Positions 36,544 through 45,256 are shown, counted from the stretch's first letter. The stretch is DNA of 56,516 nt from Paenibacillus maysiensis (GCF_000520815.1 NZ_ASRY01000304.1:1-56516), one strand, 5' to 3'. Program-made: numbers and translations. Notes: generated by a model from the letters alone, not told the origin.

Positions 36544-36687
36544 ATGAAAAGCTACCGTACCGAAACCACTCTCCATATTGTCGGCAAAGCCTGGCAGATT
36601 CAAGCCCTCCTGCGGCAATGGCAAAAGGAACACGGCTCCACTACCACGATCGCCTCGCTCGTGGTTCCAAAAAAGGTTCAGGTCTAA
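36544..36687 (+). CDS. mciZ: Z-ring formation inhibitor MciZ
   Basis: A 47-residue peptide, ATG at 36544 with AAAGGAG 8 bases upstream, TAA at 36685-36687. The central segment HIVGKAWQIQALLRQW matches the core of B. subtilis MciZ (VGKAWEIRAKLKEY, from memory). MciZ binds the C-terminal face of FtsZ and blocks Z-ring assembly in the mother cell during sporulation. The place beside nudF (yqkG) is the same as in B. subtilis. The peptide is somewhat longer than the 40-residue original. Its stop codon lies inside the terminator of the convergent peptidase gene. Confidence 0.85.
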   Translation: MKSYRTETTLHIVGKAWQIQALLRQWQKEHGSTTTIASLVVPKKVQV

Positions 36688-36726
36688 AGACAAGGGAACG
36701 CTGTTCCTGTCTTTAGCCTGAACCTT
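36673..36726 (-). terminator. Terminator of the PepT-like gene, overlapping the mciZ 3' end
   Basis: A long hairpin: AAGGTTCAGG, CTAAAGACA and GGGAAC on the left pair with GTTCC, TGTCTTTAG and CCTGAACCTT on the right. Six A at 36669-36674 become the T-run on the minus strand. It contains the mciZ stop. Confidence 0.85.
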
Positions 36727-36744
36727 ATGTGTATCGTGCGAGTC

Positions 36745-37878
36745 TTACTTCGTCGCCTCTTGAATAAGGGCTACGACCACTTCGGCAACCTTCACCAGAT
36801 CATCTGCCTTGATTTTTTCCTGTGTCGTATGAATGTTCTGGTAGCCAACAGCCAAATTCACCGTTGGAATTCCCAGTCCGTTGAATACATTGGCATCCGA
36901 GCCACCACCGGAATGGAAGATCGGCGTTGCCAGCCCCAGCCCTTGTATAGCACGCTGAGCAACCTGCACAATTTCATCATGCTCCGTAAAGCTGAATGCC
37001 GGATAAATAACTTCGCTCCGGAACTCGCCTTGTGCACCAAATTCACGCGCGGTAGTTTCCAGTGCTTCACGCATATGCTGGATTTGATGATCCACCTTCT
37101 CCTGCACAATACTGCGTGCTTCCGCCCGGATCAGTACAAAATCGCATACCACATTCGTTGCTCCGCCGCCCTCGAAGCTGCCTATGTTAGCGGTCGTTTC
37201 CTTATCAATCCGTCCCAGCTTCATCTTGGAAATGGCCTTGGAGGCTACTTGAATGGCACTGATGCCATCTTCGGGATTTACACCTGCATGAGCGGACTTG
37301 CCTGTAATTTTCATTTCAATACGAGCCTGCGTTGGCGCAGCCACACAAATGGAGCCTACTTCACCATTGGAATCCAATGCATACCCAAAGTCCGCATCCA
37401 GCAATTCCGGTTTCATTGCCCGCGCGCCGAACAGACCGGACTCCTCACCTGCCGTAATCACAAACTGAATTTGTCCATGGGGAATTTTCTGCTCACGCAC
37501 GACACGAATCGCCTCGAACAAAGCGGCAATCCCTGCCTTATCGTCTGCCCCCAAAATGGTTGAACCGTCACTGCGAATCCATCCATCCTCACCTAGTTGC
37601 GGCTTAATGCCTTTGCCTGGTGTAACGGTATCCATGTGGCAGGTAAAAAACAATTTAGGTGCTTGCTCCGCGCCTTCCGCCTTCCAGGTTACGATCAGAT
37701 TACCCGAACCATGTCCGGTTCTTTCGCGGGAATCGTCTTCTGTTACCTCCAGCCCGAGTGCATTGAATTTTTCTTTCAGAACACGCGATATTTCCTGCTC
37801 GTGCTTGGTTTCGCTATCGACCTGTACGAGTTCTATAAATTCTTGCACGATGCGTTCTTTCACTACTTTTGCTGTCAT
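36745..37878 (-). CDS. M20 family metallopeptidase, PepT-like (YqjE-like)
   Basis: A 377-residue di-zinc peptidase. The metal-binding motifs are FTCHMDTVTPG, STILGADDKAGIAALF (bridging Asp) and ITAGEESGLFGARA (catalytic Glu), with later SGGGSDANVFNGLGIPTVNL and a metal His near YQNIHTTQE. The dimerisation domain (about 180-290) interrupts the catalytic domain, as in tripeptidases. It resembles B. subtilis YqjE. Cytoplasmic peptide breakdown is likely; the exact substrate is not known. Confidence 0.9.
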   Translation of the reverse strand: MTAKVVKERIVQEFIELVQVDSETKHEQEISRVLKEKFNALGLEVTEDDSRERTGHGSGNLIVTWKAEGAEQAPKLFFTCHMDTVTPGKGIKPQLGEDGWIRSDGSTILGADDKAGIAALFEAIRVVREQKIPHGQIQFVITAGEESGLFGARAMKPELLDADFGYALDSNGEVGSICVAAPTQARIEMKITGKSAHAGVNPEDGISAIQVASKAISKMKLGRIDKETTANIGSFEGGGATNVVCDFVLIRAEARSIVQEKVDHQIQHMREALETTAREFGAQGEFRSEVIYPAFSFTEHDEIVQVAQRAIQGLGLATPIFHSGGGSDANVFNGLGIPTVNLAVGYQNIHTTQEKIKADDLVKVAEVVVALIQEATK

Positions 37879-37963
37879 TGAACTTCCCTCTCTTTCCCGT
37901 TTACGCTACAATACGGATAGATAGTCTTATATCTGACTTAAACCTATCCTAAAGGAGTTACAC

Positions 37964-38068
37964 ATGCCGAACAAAAAATGGGTTCGTTTTTTCATCTACA
38001 TTATGCTCGCTGCGATGATTGGCTCTACGCTGTTCATGGTGATTGAGCCGTTGATTATGCCACTATAA
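37964..38068 (+). CDS. prli42: Stressosome-associated miniprotein Prli42
   Basis: A 34-residue membrane miniprotein, ATG at 37964 after AAAGGAG (6-7 bases), TAA at 38066-38068. It reads as a basic start (MPNKKWVRF) followed by one TM (FIYIMLAAMIGSTLFMVI). This matches the Prli42 pattern of Listeria and Bacillus (NKK, then a single helix with LxAM and TLLM-like residues), which anchors RsbR stressosome proteins to the membrane. The call is from pattern memory. It is divergent from the PepT-like gene. Confidence 0.75.
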   Translation: MPNKKWVRFFIYIMLAAMIGSTLFMVIEPLIMPL

Positions 38069-38141
38069 TGAATTGCGCTCTCAAGATATTCTGCCGTCCC
38101 CATGCTCCATGGAGGCTGTAGGCGGACAAGTTGTGGCGCAA

Positions 38142-38180
38142 GAAAACAGCGGGCTTCCGTGTAATCACAGAATAGCCCGC
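38142..38180 (-). terminator. Terminator of the bkd-lipB unit
   Basis: GCGGGCT (38149-38155) pairs with AGCCCGC (38174-38180). On the minus strand the hairpin is followed by TGTTTTCTT. Confidence 0.75.
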
Positions 38181-38190
38181 CTTTGCTTTA

Positions 38191-38886
38191 TTAGAGGGAA
38201 TGACTTTGCCATTCCGCCGCAAATGAAAATTGCTCCTCAAAGTAAGGTACAATCTCCTTCGCAATCTGCTCCACTGAAAAGGTCTGCTGTGTGCAATCCT
38301 CCAATGAAGTCACTCCGTATTCCTGAATTCCGCATGGAACGATACCTTGAAAGCCCTCATGCTGTATCCCTGATTTGATATTGAAGGCAAAACCATGACT
38401 GGTCACAAAGCCGCGACGGTGCTTACATTTGTTAAATTTGACTCCTATAGCCGCGATTTTAAGATTCCCGACCCATACCCCTGTGTATTTTGGCTTGCGG
38501 CTTCCTTCAATACCATGGGACGCCAGCAACCGAATGATCACCTCTTCCAGACTCCGGAGGTATCCGTGCAGGTCAAGCGCCTCCCGGTTGCCGAGCATAA
38601 TCAGAGGATATCCGACCAGTTGCCCCGGTCCATGATATGTAATGTCTCCTCCGCGGTCAATCTGAAAGACACTGATTCCCTGAGCTTTCAACTGCTCCGG
38701 TGTGAGAAGCAGATGCTCAGGATGTTGCTGAGAGCCAATCGTGTAGGTCGGCGGGTGCTGGAGAAGCATAAGCGTTTCCCTCACCTCTCCCGCATCCACC
38801 TTCCCTACAATATCTTTCTGGACATCCCATGCATGTGCATACTCCACCCTATTCGTATAGGTTACATCAAGCGGTCGTCTGTTCAC
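38191..38886 (-). CDS. lipB: Octanoyltransferase LipB
   Basis: A 231-residue enzyme that moves octanoyl groups from acyl carrier protein to lipoyl domains of E2 and GcvH proteins. The LipB signature DRGGDITYHGPGQLVGYPLI is present. The active-site Lys is in KIAAIGVKFNK and the catalytic Cys in GIVPCGIQEYGVTS. GTG start behind GAGGAAG. It follows bkdB by about 45 bases, so the lipoylation step is encoded beside a lipoyl enzyme. B. subtilis instead uses LipM and LipL, of a different subfamily. Confidence 0.94.
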   Translation of the reverse strand: MNRRPLDVTYTNRVEYAHAWDVQKDIVGKVDAGEVRETLMLLQHPPTYTIGSQQHPEHLLLTPEQLKAQGISVFQIDRGGDITYHGPGQLVGYPLIMLGNREALDLHGYLRSLEEVIIRLLASHGIEGSRKPKYTGVWVGNLKIAAIGVKFNKCKHRRGFVTSHGFAFNIKSGIQHEGFQGIVPCGIQEYGVTSLEDCTQQTFSVEQIAKEIVPYFEEQFSFAAEWQSHSL

Positions 38887-38931
38887 GGCCTGTCACTTCC
38901 TCTCCGTCCATTTACCCAACTGTTCGGATGA

Positions 38932-40323
38932 TTAGTAAAGCTTCGTATCCAAGGTGTAGCCTTCAAGATTTTCTTTAACCCGTTGCAGGAATCGTCCGCA
39001 AATCACTCCATCCAAAATGCGATGATCCAGCGACAAGCACAGATTAGCCATCGAGCGAACCGCAATCATATCATCAATAACCACTGGTCTTTTGACAATG
39101 GATTCAAAGGTAAGAATTGCAGCCTGCGGATAGTTAATCACCGGATAAGATAAAATTGAACCAAAGGAGCCTGTGTTGTTTACAGTGAACGTTCCGCCTT
39201 GCATGTCGTCCAGTTTGAGCGTGCCTTCCCGGGTTTTACGTGCCAAATCGTCAATTTCACGAGCCAATCCAGCAATATTTTTCTGGTCCGCTTTTTTAAT
39301 AACAGGGGTAAGAACGGAATCCTCAGTACCCACGGCCAATGAAATATTGATGTCTCTTTTGACGATAATTTTGTCCACAGCCCACACCGAGTTCATGATC
39401 GGATATTCCTTGATGGCATTCACGACTGCTTTCATGAGGAAAGCCAGATACGTAATATTGATGCCTTCTTTTTGCTTGAACTCGTTTTTGATCTTGTTGC
39501 GGAGCATCACCAGGTTGGTCACATCCACCTCAATCGTCGTCCAGGCATGTGGAATTTCCGAGACGCTTTGCCGCATATTGCGGGCAATCGCACTGCGAAT
39601 CGGTGTAACATCGATAAAATACTCCGATCTGTTATTGTTGCTACCCTCAACTTCGATCACAGGAGCTTTTGGAGCCTCCGTCAAATGAATGCCACTGTTA
39701 CGAACCGGAATAGCAGGGTCCATATTTTGAATTGGTATACTATGCTGAGCGGTGGACTGCTGTCTTCCGGCAAAAGGAGAGCCTTGTCCTGATGTCGTCG
39801 CAGTCGGCTGTTCAGACACTCCCGCCTGAGTAGATCCCCCCAGTTGTACATAATTCAGCACATCTTTACGGGTAATTCGTCCGCCCATGCCCGTGCCTGT
39901 CACCTGATTCAAGTCTATACTGTGCTGAGCAGCCAGTGTTTGCACCGCCGGGGAAAACCGTCCTCGCATGGATTGATCCGAAGCAGTACCCTGCTGGAAT
40001 TGTGCTTGTGCGTTGCCCTGAGGTACCGGTGCAGCGGATGTCGCCCCAGTTGATGCAGCAGGTGTAGCTGACTTCGTCTGAATACGGCAAATCAATTCTC
40101 CAACAGCTACCGTCTGACCTTCCTCTGCTAACAGATCACCCATAATACCATCCAATGTCGATGGAATTTCCGCGTTCACTTTATCTGTAATGACCTCGCA
40201 AATCGGCTCGAATTGCTCCACCGTTTCGCCAGGTTGTTTCAACCATTTTGCAATTGTCGCCGATACAAGCGACTCTGCCAATTGGGGCATGGTCACGTCG
40301 GTCCATTGTGTTTGGTCTGACAT
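38932..40323 (-). CDS. bkdB: Branched-chain 2-oxoacid dehydrogenase E2 BkdB (dihydrolipoyl acyltransferase)
   Basis: A 463-residue E2 core. An N-terminal lipoyl domain carries K48 in EVITDKVNAEIPS. A Ala/Gln/Thr-rich linker follows, then the peripheral-subunit-binding domain (RFSPAVQTLAAQHSIDLNQVTGTGMGGRITRKDVL, about 125-165). A second linker leads to the catalytic domain from about residue 240, with LDHRILDGV as the catalytic His-Asp motif. It transfers branched acyl groups to CoA, supplying primers for iso- and anteiso-fatty acids. Order lpdV-bkdAA-bkdAB-bkdB is as in Bacillus. Confidence 0.93.
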   Translation of the reverse strand: MSDQTQWTDVTMPQLAESLVSATIAKWLKQPGETVEQFEPICEVITDKVNAEIPSTLDGIMGDLLAEEGQTVAVGELICRIQTKSATPAASTGATSAAPVPQGNAQAQFQQGTASDQSMRGRFSPAVQTLAAQHSIDLNQVTGTGMGGRITRKDVLNYVQLGGSTQAGVSEQPTATTSGQGSPFAGRQQSTAQHSIPIQNMDPAIPVRNSGIHLTEAPKAPVIEVEGSNNNRSEYFIDVTPIRSAIARNMRQSVSEIPHAWTTIEVDVTNLVMLRNKIKNEFKQKEGINITYLAFLMKAVVNAIKEYPIMNSVWAVDKIIVKRDINISLAVGTEDSVLTPVIKKADQKNIAGLAREIDDLARKTREGTLKLDDMQGGTFTVNNTGSFGSILSYPVINYPQAAILTFESIVKRPVVIDDMIAVRSMANLCLSLDHRILDGVICGRFLQRVKENLEGYTLDTKLY

Positions 40324-40411
40324 TTTTTCAACTCCTTAACATCATAGGAGGGCGCGTTGTACCGCTGCCCCCGCTACACTTTTGGAATGCTTTCGTCTAA
40401 TCCGCTCCATA

Positions 40412-41398
40412 TTAATACATTGCAAGACGGCGCATCGCTTCCTTAACCTTATCCTTGTTTAACATATAAAACTTCTCCATCGGCGGGCTGATCGGCATTG
40501 CAGGCACGTCTGGAGCGCACAGACGCTCAATCGGCGCATCCAGCTCGAACAGACATTCCTCATTAATAATTGCGGATACCTCGGCACCGATGCCACCCGT
40601 TTTGTTGTCTTCATGCACGATGAGTACCTTGCCCGTATGCTTTGCAGCTTCAATGATGGCCTGACGATCCAGCGGCTGGAGTGTGCGCAAGTCCACAACG
40701 TGTGCAGTAATGCCCTCTTCCTTCTCCAGCTCCTCAGCAGCCTGCATGACAAAATGCAGCGGCTGGCTGTATCCGATGACTGTAATATCGTCACCTTCAC
40801 GCAGCAAATTGGCTTTGCCAATTGGAACAATGTAATCGTCCTCAGGTACTTCACCCTTGATCAGCTTGTAGCACTTTTTGTTCTCAAAATACAGCACCGG
40901 ATCAGGGTCGCGGATCGCTGCTTTCAGCAGTCCCTTGGCATCATACGCGGTAAAAGGAGCTACAATTTTCAGACCCGGTGTACCAAAAAAGATAGATTCC
41001 GGACACTGTGAATGATACAAGCCGCCAAAAATACCGCCACCAATAGGCGCACGTATCACAACAGGACAGCTCCAGTCGTTATTAGAGCGATAGCGAATTT
41101 TAGCTGCTTCACTAATAATCTGATTGGTTGCCGGGAGCATGAAGTCAGAATATTGCATTTCGGCAATCGGCTTCATTCCGTACATGGCCGCACCAATCGC
41201 AACTCCGGCAATAGCCGACTCTGCCAATGGCGTATCCAAGACACGCTGCTCACCGAATTGATCCATAAGACCCTTGGTGGTCGTAAAGACACCACCCTTA
41301 ACACCAACATCCTCACCTAACACAAAAACCGTTTCATCCTGCTCCATCTCTTCCTTCATGGCAAGACGAATCGCATCAATATATTCCATAACCGCCAT
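40412..41398 (-). CDS. bkdAB: Branched-chain 2-oxoacid dehydrogenase E1 beta BkdAB
   Basis: A 328-residue E1 beta subunit. Motifs: MEQDETVFVLGEDVGVKGGVF, DTPLAESAIAGVAIGAAMYGMKPI, RAPIGGGIFGGLYHSQCPE (with the active-site His) and VVDLRTLQPLD. It closes the thiamine-diphosphate site with E1 alpha. It begins 2 bases after the E1 alpha stop. Branched-chain specificity is inferred from gene order and similarity to Bkd over pyruvate enzymes. Confidence 0.93.
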   Translation of the reverse strand: MAVMEYIDAIRLAMKEEMEQDETVFVLGEDVGVKGGVFTTTKGLMDQFGEQRVLDTPLAESAIAGVAIGAAMYGMKPIAEMQYSDFMLPATNQIISEAAKIRYRSNNDWSCPVVIRAPIGGGIFGGLYHSQCPESIFFGTPGLKIVAPFTAYDAKGLLKAAIRDPDPVLYFENKKCYKLIKGEVPEDDYIVPIGKANLLREGDDITVIGYSQPLHFVMQAAEELEKEEGITAHVVDLRTLQPLDRQAIIEAAKHTGKVLIVHEDNKTGGIGAEVSAIINEECLFELDAPIERLCAPDVPAMPISPPMEKFYMLNKDKVKEAMRRLAMY

Positions 41399-41400
41399 AA

Positions 41401-42429
41401 TTACCGGCCCTCCCCATCGCTGTCAGCATATACATGCAGTAGCGTATCTTCGGGCTTCGGAAAAGGCGCATTATCCGCATATTCAATCGCTTCCTTGACC
41501 TCGAGCAGCAGCTCAGCCGACAAATCCGCGTCCTTGGCCTCATCCCAAATGCCGCATTCCAGCAAATAATTTTTCATACGGGCTACGCCGTCCTTGGCCC
41601 AGTTCTCATCCACTTCTTCTTTGGTCCGGTAAGCCAGATCGTTATCCGAGGTGGAGTGAGGAGACAGGCGGTACATCATCGCTTCAATAAGCGTTGGCCC
41701 CTCGCCACGAATAGCACGTTCACGCGCTTCCTTGACGGCTGCATACACTTCCAGCGCATCGTTACCATCGACCCGAATTCCAGGGAATCCGTATCCCAAA
41801 GCACGGTCGCTCACCTTGCCCGCCATTTGCTTATGAACCGGAACCGATATCGCATATTGATTGTTTTCACACATAATGATGACTGGCAGCTTCTGTACGC
41901 CTGCAAAGTTACAGCCTTCGTGAAAATCTCCCTGGTTGCTGGAGCCTTCCCCAAATGTAACGAACGATACAAAATCCTTCTTCTGCATCTTGGCAGCCAG
42001 CGCTACACCTACTGCGTGTGGAACCTGCGTCGTCACCGGGCTGGAGCCTGTCACAATACGCAGCCGTTTACTGCCAAAATGACCCGGCATCTGCCGACCA
42101 CCGCTATTGGGATCGTCCGCCTTGGCGAATGCCGACAGCATCAGTTCGCGTGGCGTCATACCAACCGCAAGCACGAATCCGTAATCCCGGTAATAGGGAA
42201 GAAAATAGTCCTTCTCCCGATCCAGCCCGAAAGCCGCACCTACTTGTGCCGCCTCCTGTCCAATGCCGGAAACGTGAAAATTAATTTTCCCTGCCCGTTG
42301 CAGGAGCATGTTGCGCTCGTCAAATCTTCTTGCGAGCAGCATATATCTGTACATGTCAATAACTTGTCCGTTAGTAAGTCCCAGCTGTTCATGTCTGAAG
42401 CCAGCGTCTACAGCGCCTTTTGAACTCAT
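41401..42429 (-). CDS. bkdAA: Branched-chain 2-oxoacid dehydrogenase E1 alpha BkdAA
   Basis: A 342-residue E1 alpha. The thiamine-diphosphate motif runs FGEGSSNQGDFHEGCNFAGVQKLPVIIMCENN, and the regulatory-loop YRLSPHSTSDND follows. It decarboxylates keto acids derived from valine, leucine and isoleucine. ATG behind AGGAGG. It is preceded by lpdV with about 140 bases between, and coupled to bkdAB. Confidence 0.93.
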   Translation of the reverse strand: MSSKGAVDAGFRHEQLGLTNGQVIDMYRYMLLARRFDERNMLLQRAGKINFHVSGIGQEAAQVGAAFGLDREKDYFLPYYRDYGFVLAVGMTPRELMLSAFAKADDPNSGGRQMPGHFGSKRLRIVTGSSPVTTQVPHAVGVALAAKMQKKDFVSFVTFGEGSSNQGDFHEGCNFAGVQKLPVIIMCENNQYAISVPVHKQMAGKVSDRALGYGFPGIRVDGNDALEVYAAVKEARERAIRGEGPTLIEAMMYRLSPHSTSDNDLAYRTKEEVDENWAKDGVARMKNYLLECGIWDEAKDADLSAELLLEVKEAIEYADNAPFPKPEDTLLHVYADSDGEGR

Positions 42430-42569
42430 TGAGGCACCTCCTTAAGAATCAAACATCCTACTACCATCACCTAGTACCATCTTGTCTTAAAACCTGGTAC
42501 TAAACTCTGGCTAACCCCATTATAATCCTTTTCTCCCCAAAAAGAAAAGCACCGATTTATTAAGATAAA

Positions 42570-43991
42570 TTATATCCCTATCGCCTGTCCATCAACCGCC
42601 AGCATCGCTTCTCCCAAAATCTCCGACAATGTCGGATGTGGATGAATAAGCTGTCCGACTTCCCACGGCGTAGCATCCAACAGCTGCGCAAGAGCCGCCT
42701 CGCTAATAAGGTCCGTCACATGTGTACCGATCATATGTACACCGAGAATATCATTTGTTTCCTCATCAGCAACCACTTTGACGAAGCCGTCCCGACTGCC
42801 ATACACCAGCGATTTTCCGATAGCCTGAAAAGGGAACTTCCCTGTCTTCACCTGATGTCCACGCTCACGGGCTTCTTGCTCTGTCAGGCCAACACTAGCT
42901 GCCTCAGGACGTGTATAAATACAACGCGGAATCAGATGATTCGGTACGCTGTGAACCACTTCGCCCGCCAGATGATGGACTGCCAGTAGCCCTTCATGAC
43001 TCGCCGCGTGCGCCAGTTGTAAGCCTCCGATGCAATCCCCGATCGCATAAATATGCGGCTCATTCGTCTGCAAATGCTCATTAACCGAGATAAAGCCACG
43101 CTCTACGCGGATATCCGTATTTTCCAGTCCGATATTTTCCACATTCGCCTGACGACCTACCGAAATGAGCAGCTTGGAAGCGCTGAGTGTTTCGGTTTCG
43201 TCCCCTTTTTGCACGTCAATCTGTACGCTTTCCTCATCCTTGCCGTACGTTTCAGCCAGCACTTGCGAGCCTGTCAGCACCTTGACACCACGCTTGGTTA
43301 AGAGGCGCTGCATTTCACGCGAAACATCCTCGTCCTCGGTTGGAATAAGCCGATTCGCCGCCTCGACCACCGTAACCTCCACGCCAAAATCGTTCAGCAT
43401 GGAAGCCCATTCCACGCCAATAACGCCACCACCTACGATAATCAGCGAGGCTGGTAATTCTTCCATCGTCAACGCTTCGTCACTACTCAAAATAAATTCG
43501 CCATCCGGCTCCAATCCGGGTAGCACACGCGGGCGTGATCCCGTTGCAATAATGAGATGGGCGGGAACAATCGTCTCCATCTCGCCATCTTCCAGCTCCA
43601 CGGCAACTGCGCCGCTTTTTGGAGAAAAAATCGACGGTCCAATCACGCGCCCTTTGCCGCTCAGCACCGTGATTTTATTTTTACGCATCAAAAATTGCAC
43701 GCCCTGATGTAACTGCTCTACAACGGCTTCCTTCCGCTCTTGTACCTTGGGAAAAACAAGCTGCGCTCCCGAGGTCTCAATGCCGTATTGCGCACTTTCC
43801 TTAATCGTCGCATACACTTCCGCACTGCGCAGCAAAGCCTTGCTTGGGATACATCCACGGTGCAGACAGGTTCCACCTAGCTTGTCCTTTTCGATAATAA
43901 CGACTTCCTTGCCGAGCTGGGCAGCGCGAATCGCTGCAACATACCCTCCGGTTCCTCCGCCCAAAATAGCGACATCACAATGTATAGTCAT
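42570..43991 (-). CDS. lpdV: Dihydrolipoyl dehydrogenase LpdV (E3)
   Basis: A 473-residue flavoprotein. FAD motif near the N-terminus (VAILGGGTGGYVAAIRAAQLG), redox disulphide CLHRGC, NAD motif IIVGGGVIGVEWASMLNDFG, FAD motif YAIGDCIGGLQLAHAASHEG and the C-terminal HPHPTLSEI with the catalytic His. It reoxidises the E2 lipoyl group. GGAGGAG precedes the ATG. First gene of the operon. No ptb, bcd, buk or bkdR is found next to it. Confidence 0.95.
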   Translation of the reverse strand: MTIHCDVAILGGGTGGYVAAIRAAQLGKEVVIIEKDKLGGTCLHRGCIPSKALLRSAEVYATIKESAQYGIETSGAQLVFPKVQERKEAVVEQLHQGVQFLMRKNKITVLSGKGRVIGPSIFSPKSGAVAVELEDGEMETIVPAHLIIATGSRPRVLPGLEPDGEFILSSDEALTMEELPASLIIVGGGVIGVEWASMLNDFGVEVTVVEAANRLIPTEDEDVSREMQRLLTKRGVKVLTGSQVLAETYGKDEESVQIDVQKGDETETLSASKLLISVGRQANVENIGLENTDIRVERGFISVNEHLQTNEPHIYAIGDCIGGLQLAHAASHEGLLAVHHLAGEVVHSVPNHLIPRCIYTRPEAASVGLTEQEARERGHQVKTGKFPFQAIGKSLVYGSRDGFVKVVADEETNDILGVHMIGTHVTDLISEAALAQLLDATPWEVGQLIHPHPTLSEILGEAMLAVDGQAIGI

Positions 43992-44027
43992 GCTTCTCCT
44001 CCATTTAACATTGATTATATATAGCTT

Positions 44028-44055
44028 ATTGTACTCTCTTTATTTCTCTGTACAA
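44028..44055 (-). promoter_or_regulatory. Sigma-A promoter of the bkd operon
   Basis: On the minus strand TTGTAC (44050-44055) and TACAAT (44028-44033) are 16 bases apart, 37 bases before the lpdV ATG. The two boxes also form a TTGTAC/GTACAA dyad. No -12/-24 (sigma-L) promoter was seen, unlike the B. subtilis bkd operon. Confidence 0.6.
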
Positions 44056-44118
44056 AATATAGTGTTTATGCATAGACTATAGGCCGTCTAACAACCCGTT
44101 CCCGGCATCTACTGTAAA

Positions 44119-44331
44119 TTACTCATACAAAGCGTCCCGTAACTTGGTAGACATTCTTGGAGTTTGAGCTGTTTTGGCCCGTAGCGCTTTGCGAAAGGAT
44201 TCATTTTGCTTGCGCAGAAGGTCCAGCTCTGTCTCCAGCTCCGTCATCAACTCCTGTGCCTCTTGGCTTACCAGCCCTTGCTCCAGTAATGCTTCTATTT
44301 TGGCACTATAATCCGTATCATTTTGGTTCAT
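44119..44331 (-). CDS. Small coiled-coil protein of unknown function
   Basis: A 70-residue charged, mostly helical protein rich in Glu, Leu and Gln (KIEALLEQGLVSQEAQELMTELETEL). The heptad-like pattern suggests a coiled coil; there is no membrane segment. AGAGGGG precedes the ATG. Same strand as lpdV, divergent from tdk. I do not recognise the family. Confidence 0.6.
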   Translation of the reverse strand: MNQNDTDYSAKIEALLEQGLVSQEAQELMTELETELDLLRKQNESFRKALRAKTAQTPRMSTKLRDALYE

Positions 44332-44562
44332 GCCTGTCCCCTCTTCCCTCTATTCCACTATACTTCACCATATCATGCTCACGGCAACAGGGCAATGACG
44401 TCCACATTTACGCTCAAAGAATAGATATACAATAACATGTCGAAAAACAATATATTTTCTCTAGTCTGTTTGCTGCACATTATGGTAATCTATAATGGCC
44501 TTTTCTTTCGGGAATAATAGATTCACAGCGTTATGCGCATGTTACAGAGAGGGGAATTCGCG

Positions 44563-45159
44563 TTGCCTACAGGACGAATTACGATCATTACAGGCCCCAT
44601 GTTTAGCGAAAAATCCGGCGAACTGATTCGCCGCTGTCAAAAATTAATTCAATACGGGCACCGTAAGGTGGTCGCTTACAAACCAGCTGAAGATAACCGC
44701 TACGCCAAGGATGAAATTGTAAGCCGCATCGGATATCGGCTGCCCGCCATCTCCATTCCGAAAAAGCTCACAGATGAGCTTGTTCAGCGGATTTTGGAAG
44801 AAACGAAGGATGCCGATGTGGTCGCCTTTGACGAAGTACAGTTTTTCAGCCGTCATATTATGATGTTAGTGGAGGAGTTAGCCTACTGTGGCAAGCACGT
44901 GATTGCAGATGGACTCAATTTGGACTACCGGGGTAAGGAATTCGGATATGTTGGCGGTTTACTCGCCATGGCAGATGACATCGAAAAGCTAGCTTCCTTT
45001 TGCGCCGTATGTGGAAGTTCGAAAGCTGTATATACCCAGCGTATGGTGAACGGAAAGCCTTCCACTGTAGGGCCCATCGTAATGATCGGCGACTCTGAGG
45101 CATATGAACCGCGTTGCCGTAATTGCTTCATACCACCCCATAAAGTAAACTGCGATTAG
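44563..45159 (+). CDS. tdk: Thymidine kinase (type II) with altered P-loop
   Basis: A 198-residue kinase phosphorylating thymidine to dTMP with ATP. FDEVQFF carries the catalytic Glu region, and DGLNLDYRGKEFG and YTQRMVNGKP form the substrate lasso. The zinc ligands are CAVC and CRNC. The Walker A loop reads GPMFSEKSGEL, where the family has GPMFSGKSEEL or GPMFSGKTxEL: Gly before the Lys is Glu, with Gly moved two positions on. Best start is the TTG at 44563 behind GAGGGG; an ATG exists at 44533. The gene is intact otherwise. Confidence 0.9.
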   Translation: MPTGRITIITGPMFSEKSGELIRRCQKLIQYGHRKVVAYKPAEDNRYAKDEIVSRIGYRLPAISIPKKLTDELVQRILEETKDADVVAFDEVQFFSRHIMMLVEELAYCGKHVIADGLNLDYRGKEFGYVGGLLAMADDIEKLASFCAVCGSSKAVYTQRMVNGKPSTVGPIVMIGDSEAYEPRCRNCFIPPHKVNCD

Positions 45160-45227
45160 CACGGAGAATTTGCCGTCAGACTGCGATACAGGCATGATAA
45201 CCAGCGGATTTTTTTCTTGTATTTTTT

Positions 45228-45256
45228 TGGAACGATTCGAGCAATTGCCCCGTATA
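45228..45256 (+). promoter_or_regulatory. Candidate ECF (sigma-W-like) promoter of spo0M
   Basis: TGGAAC (45228-45233), 17 bases, CGTATA (45251-45256). The sigma-W consensus is TGAAAC-N16-CGTA, and B. subtilis spo0M is recalled to have sigma-W input. The distance to the spo0M start is about 74 bases. Confidence 0.5.
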
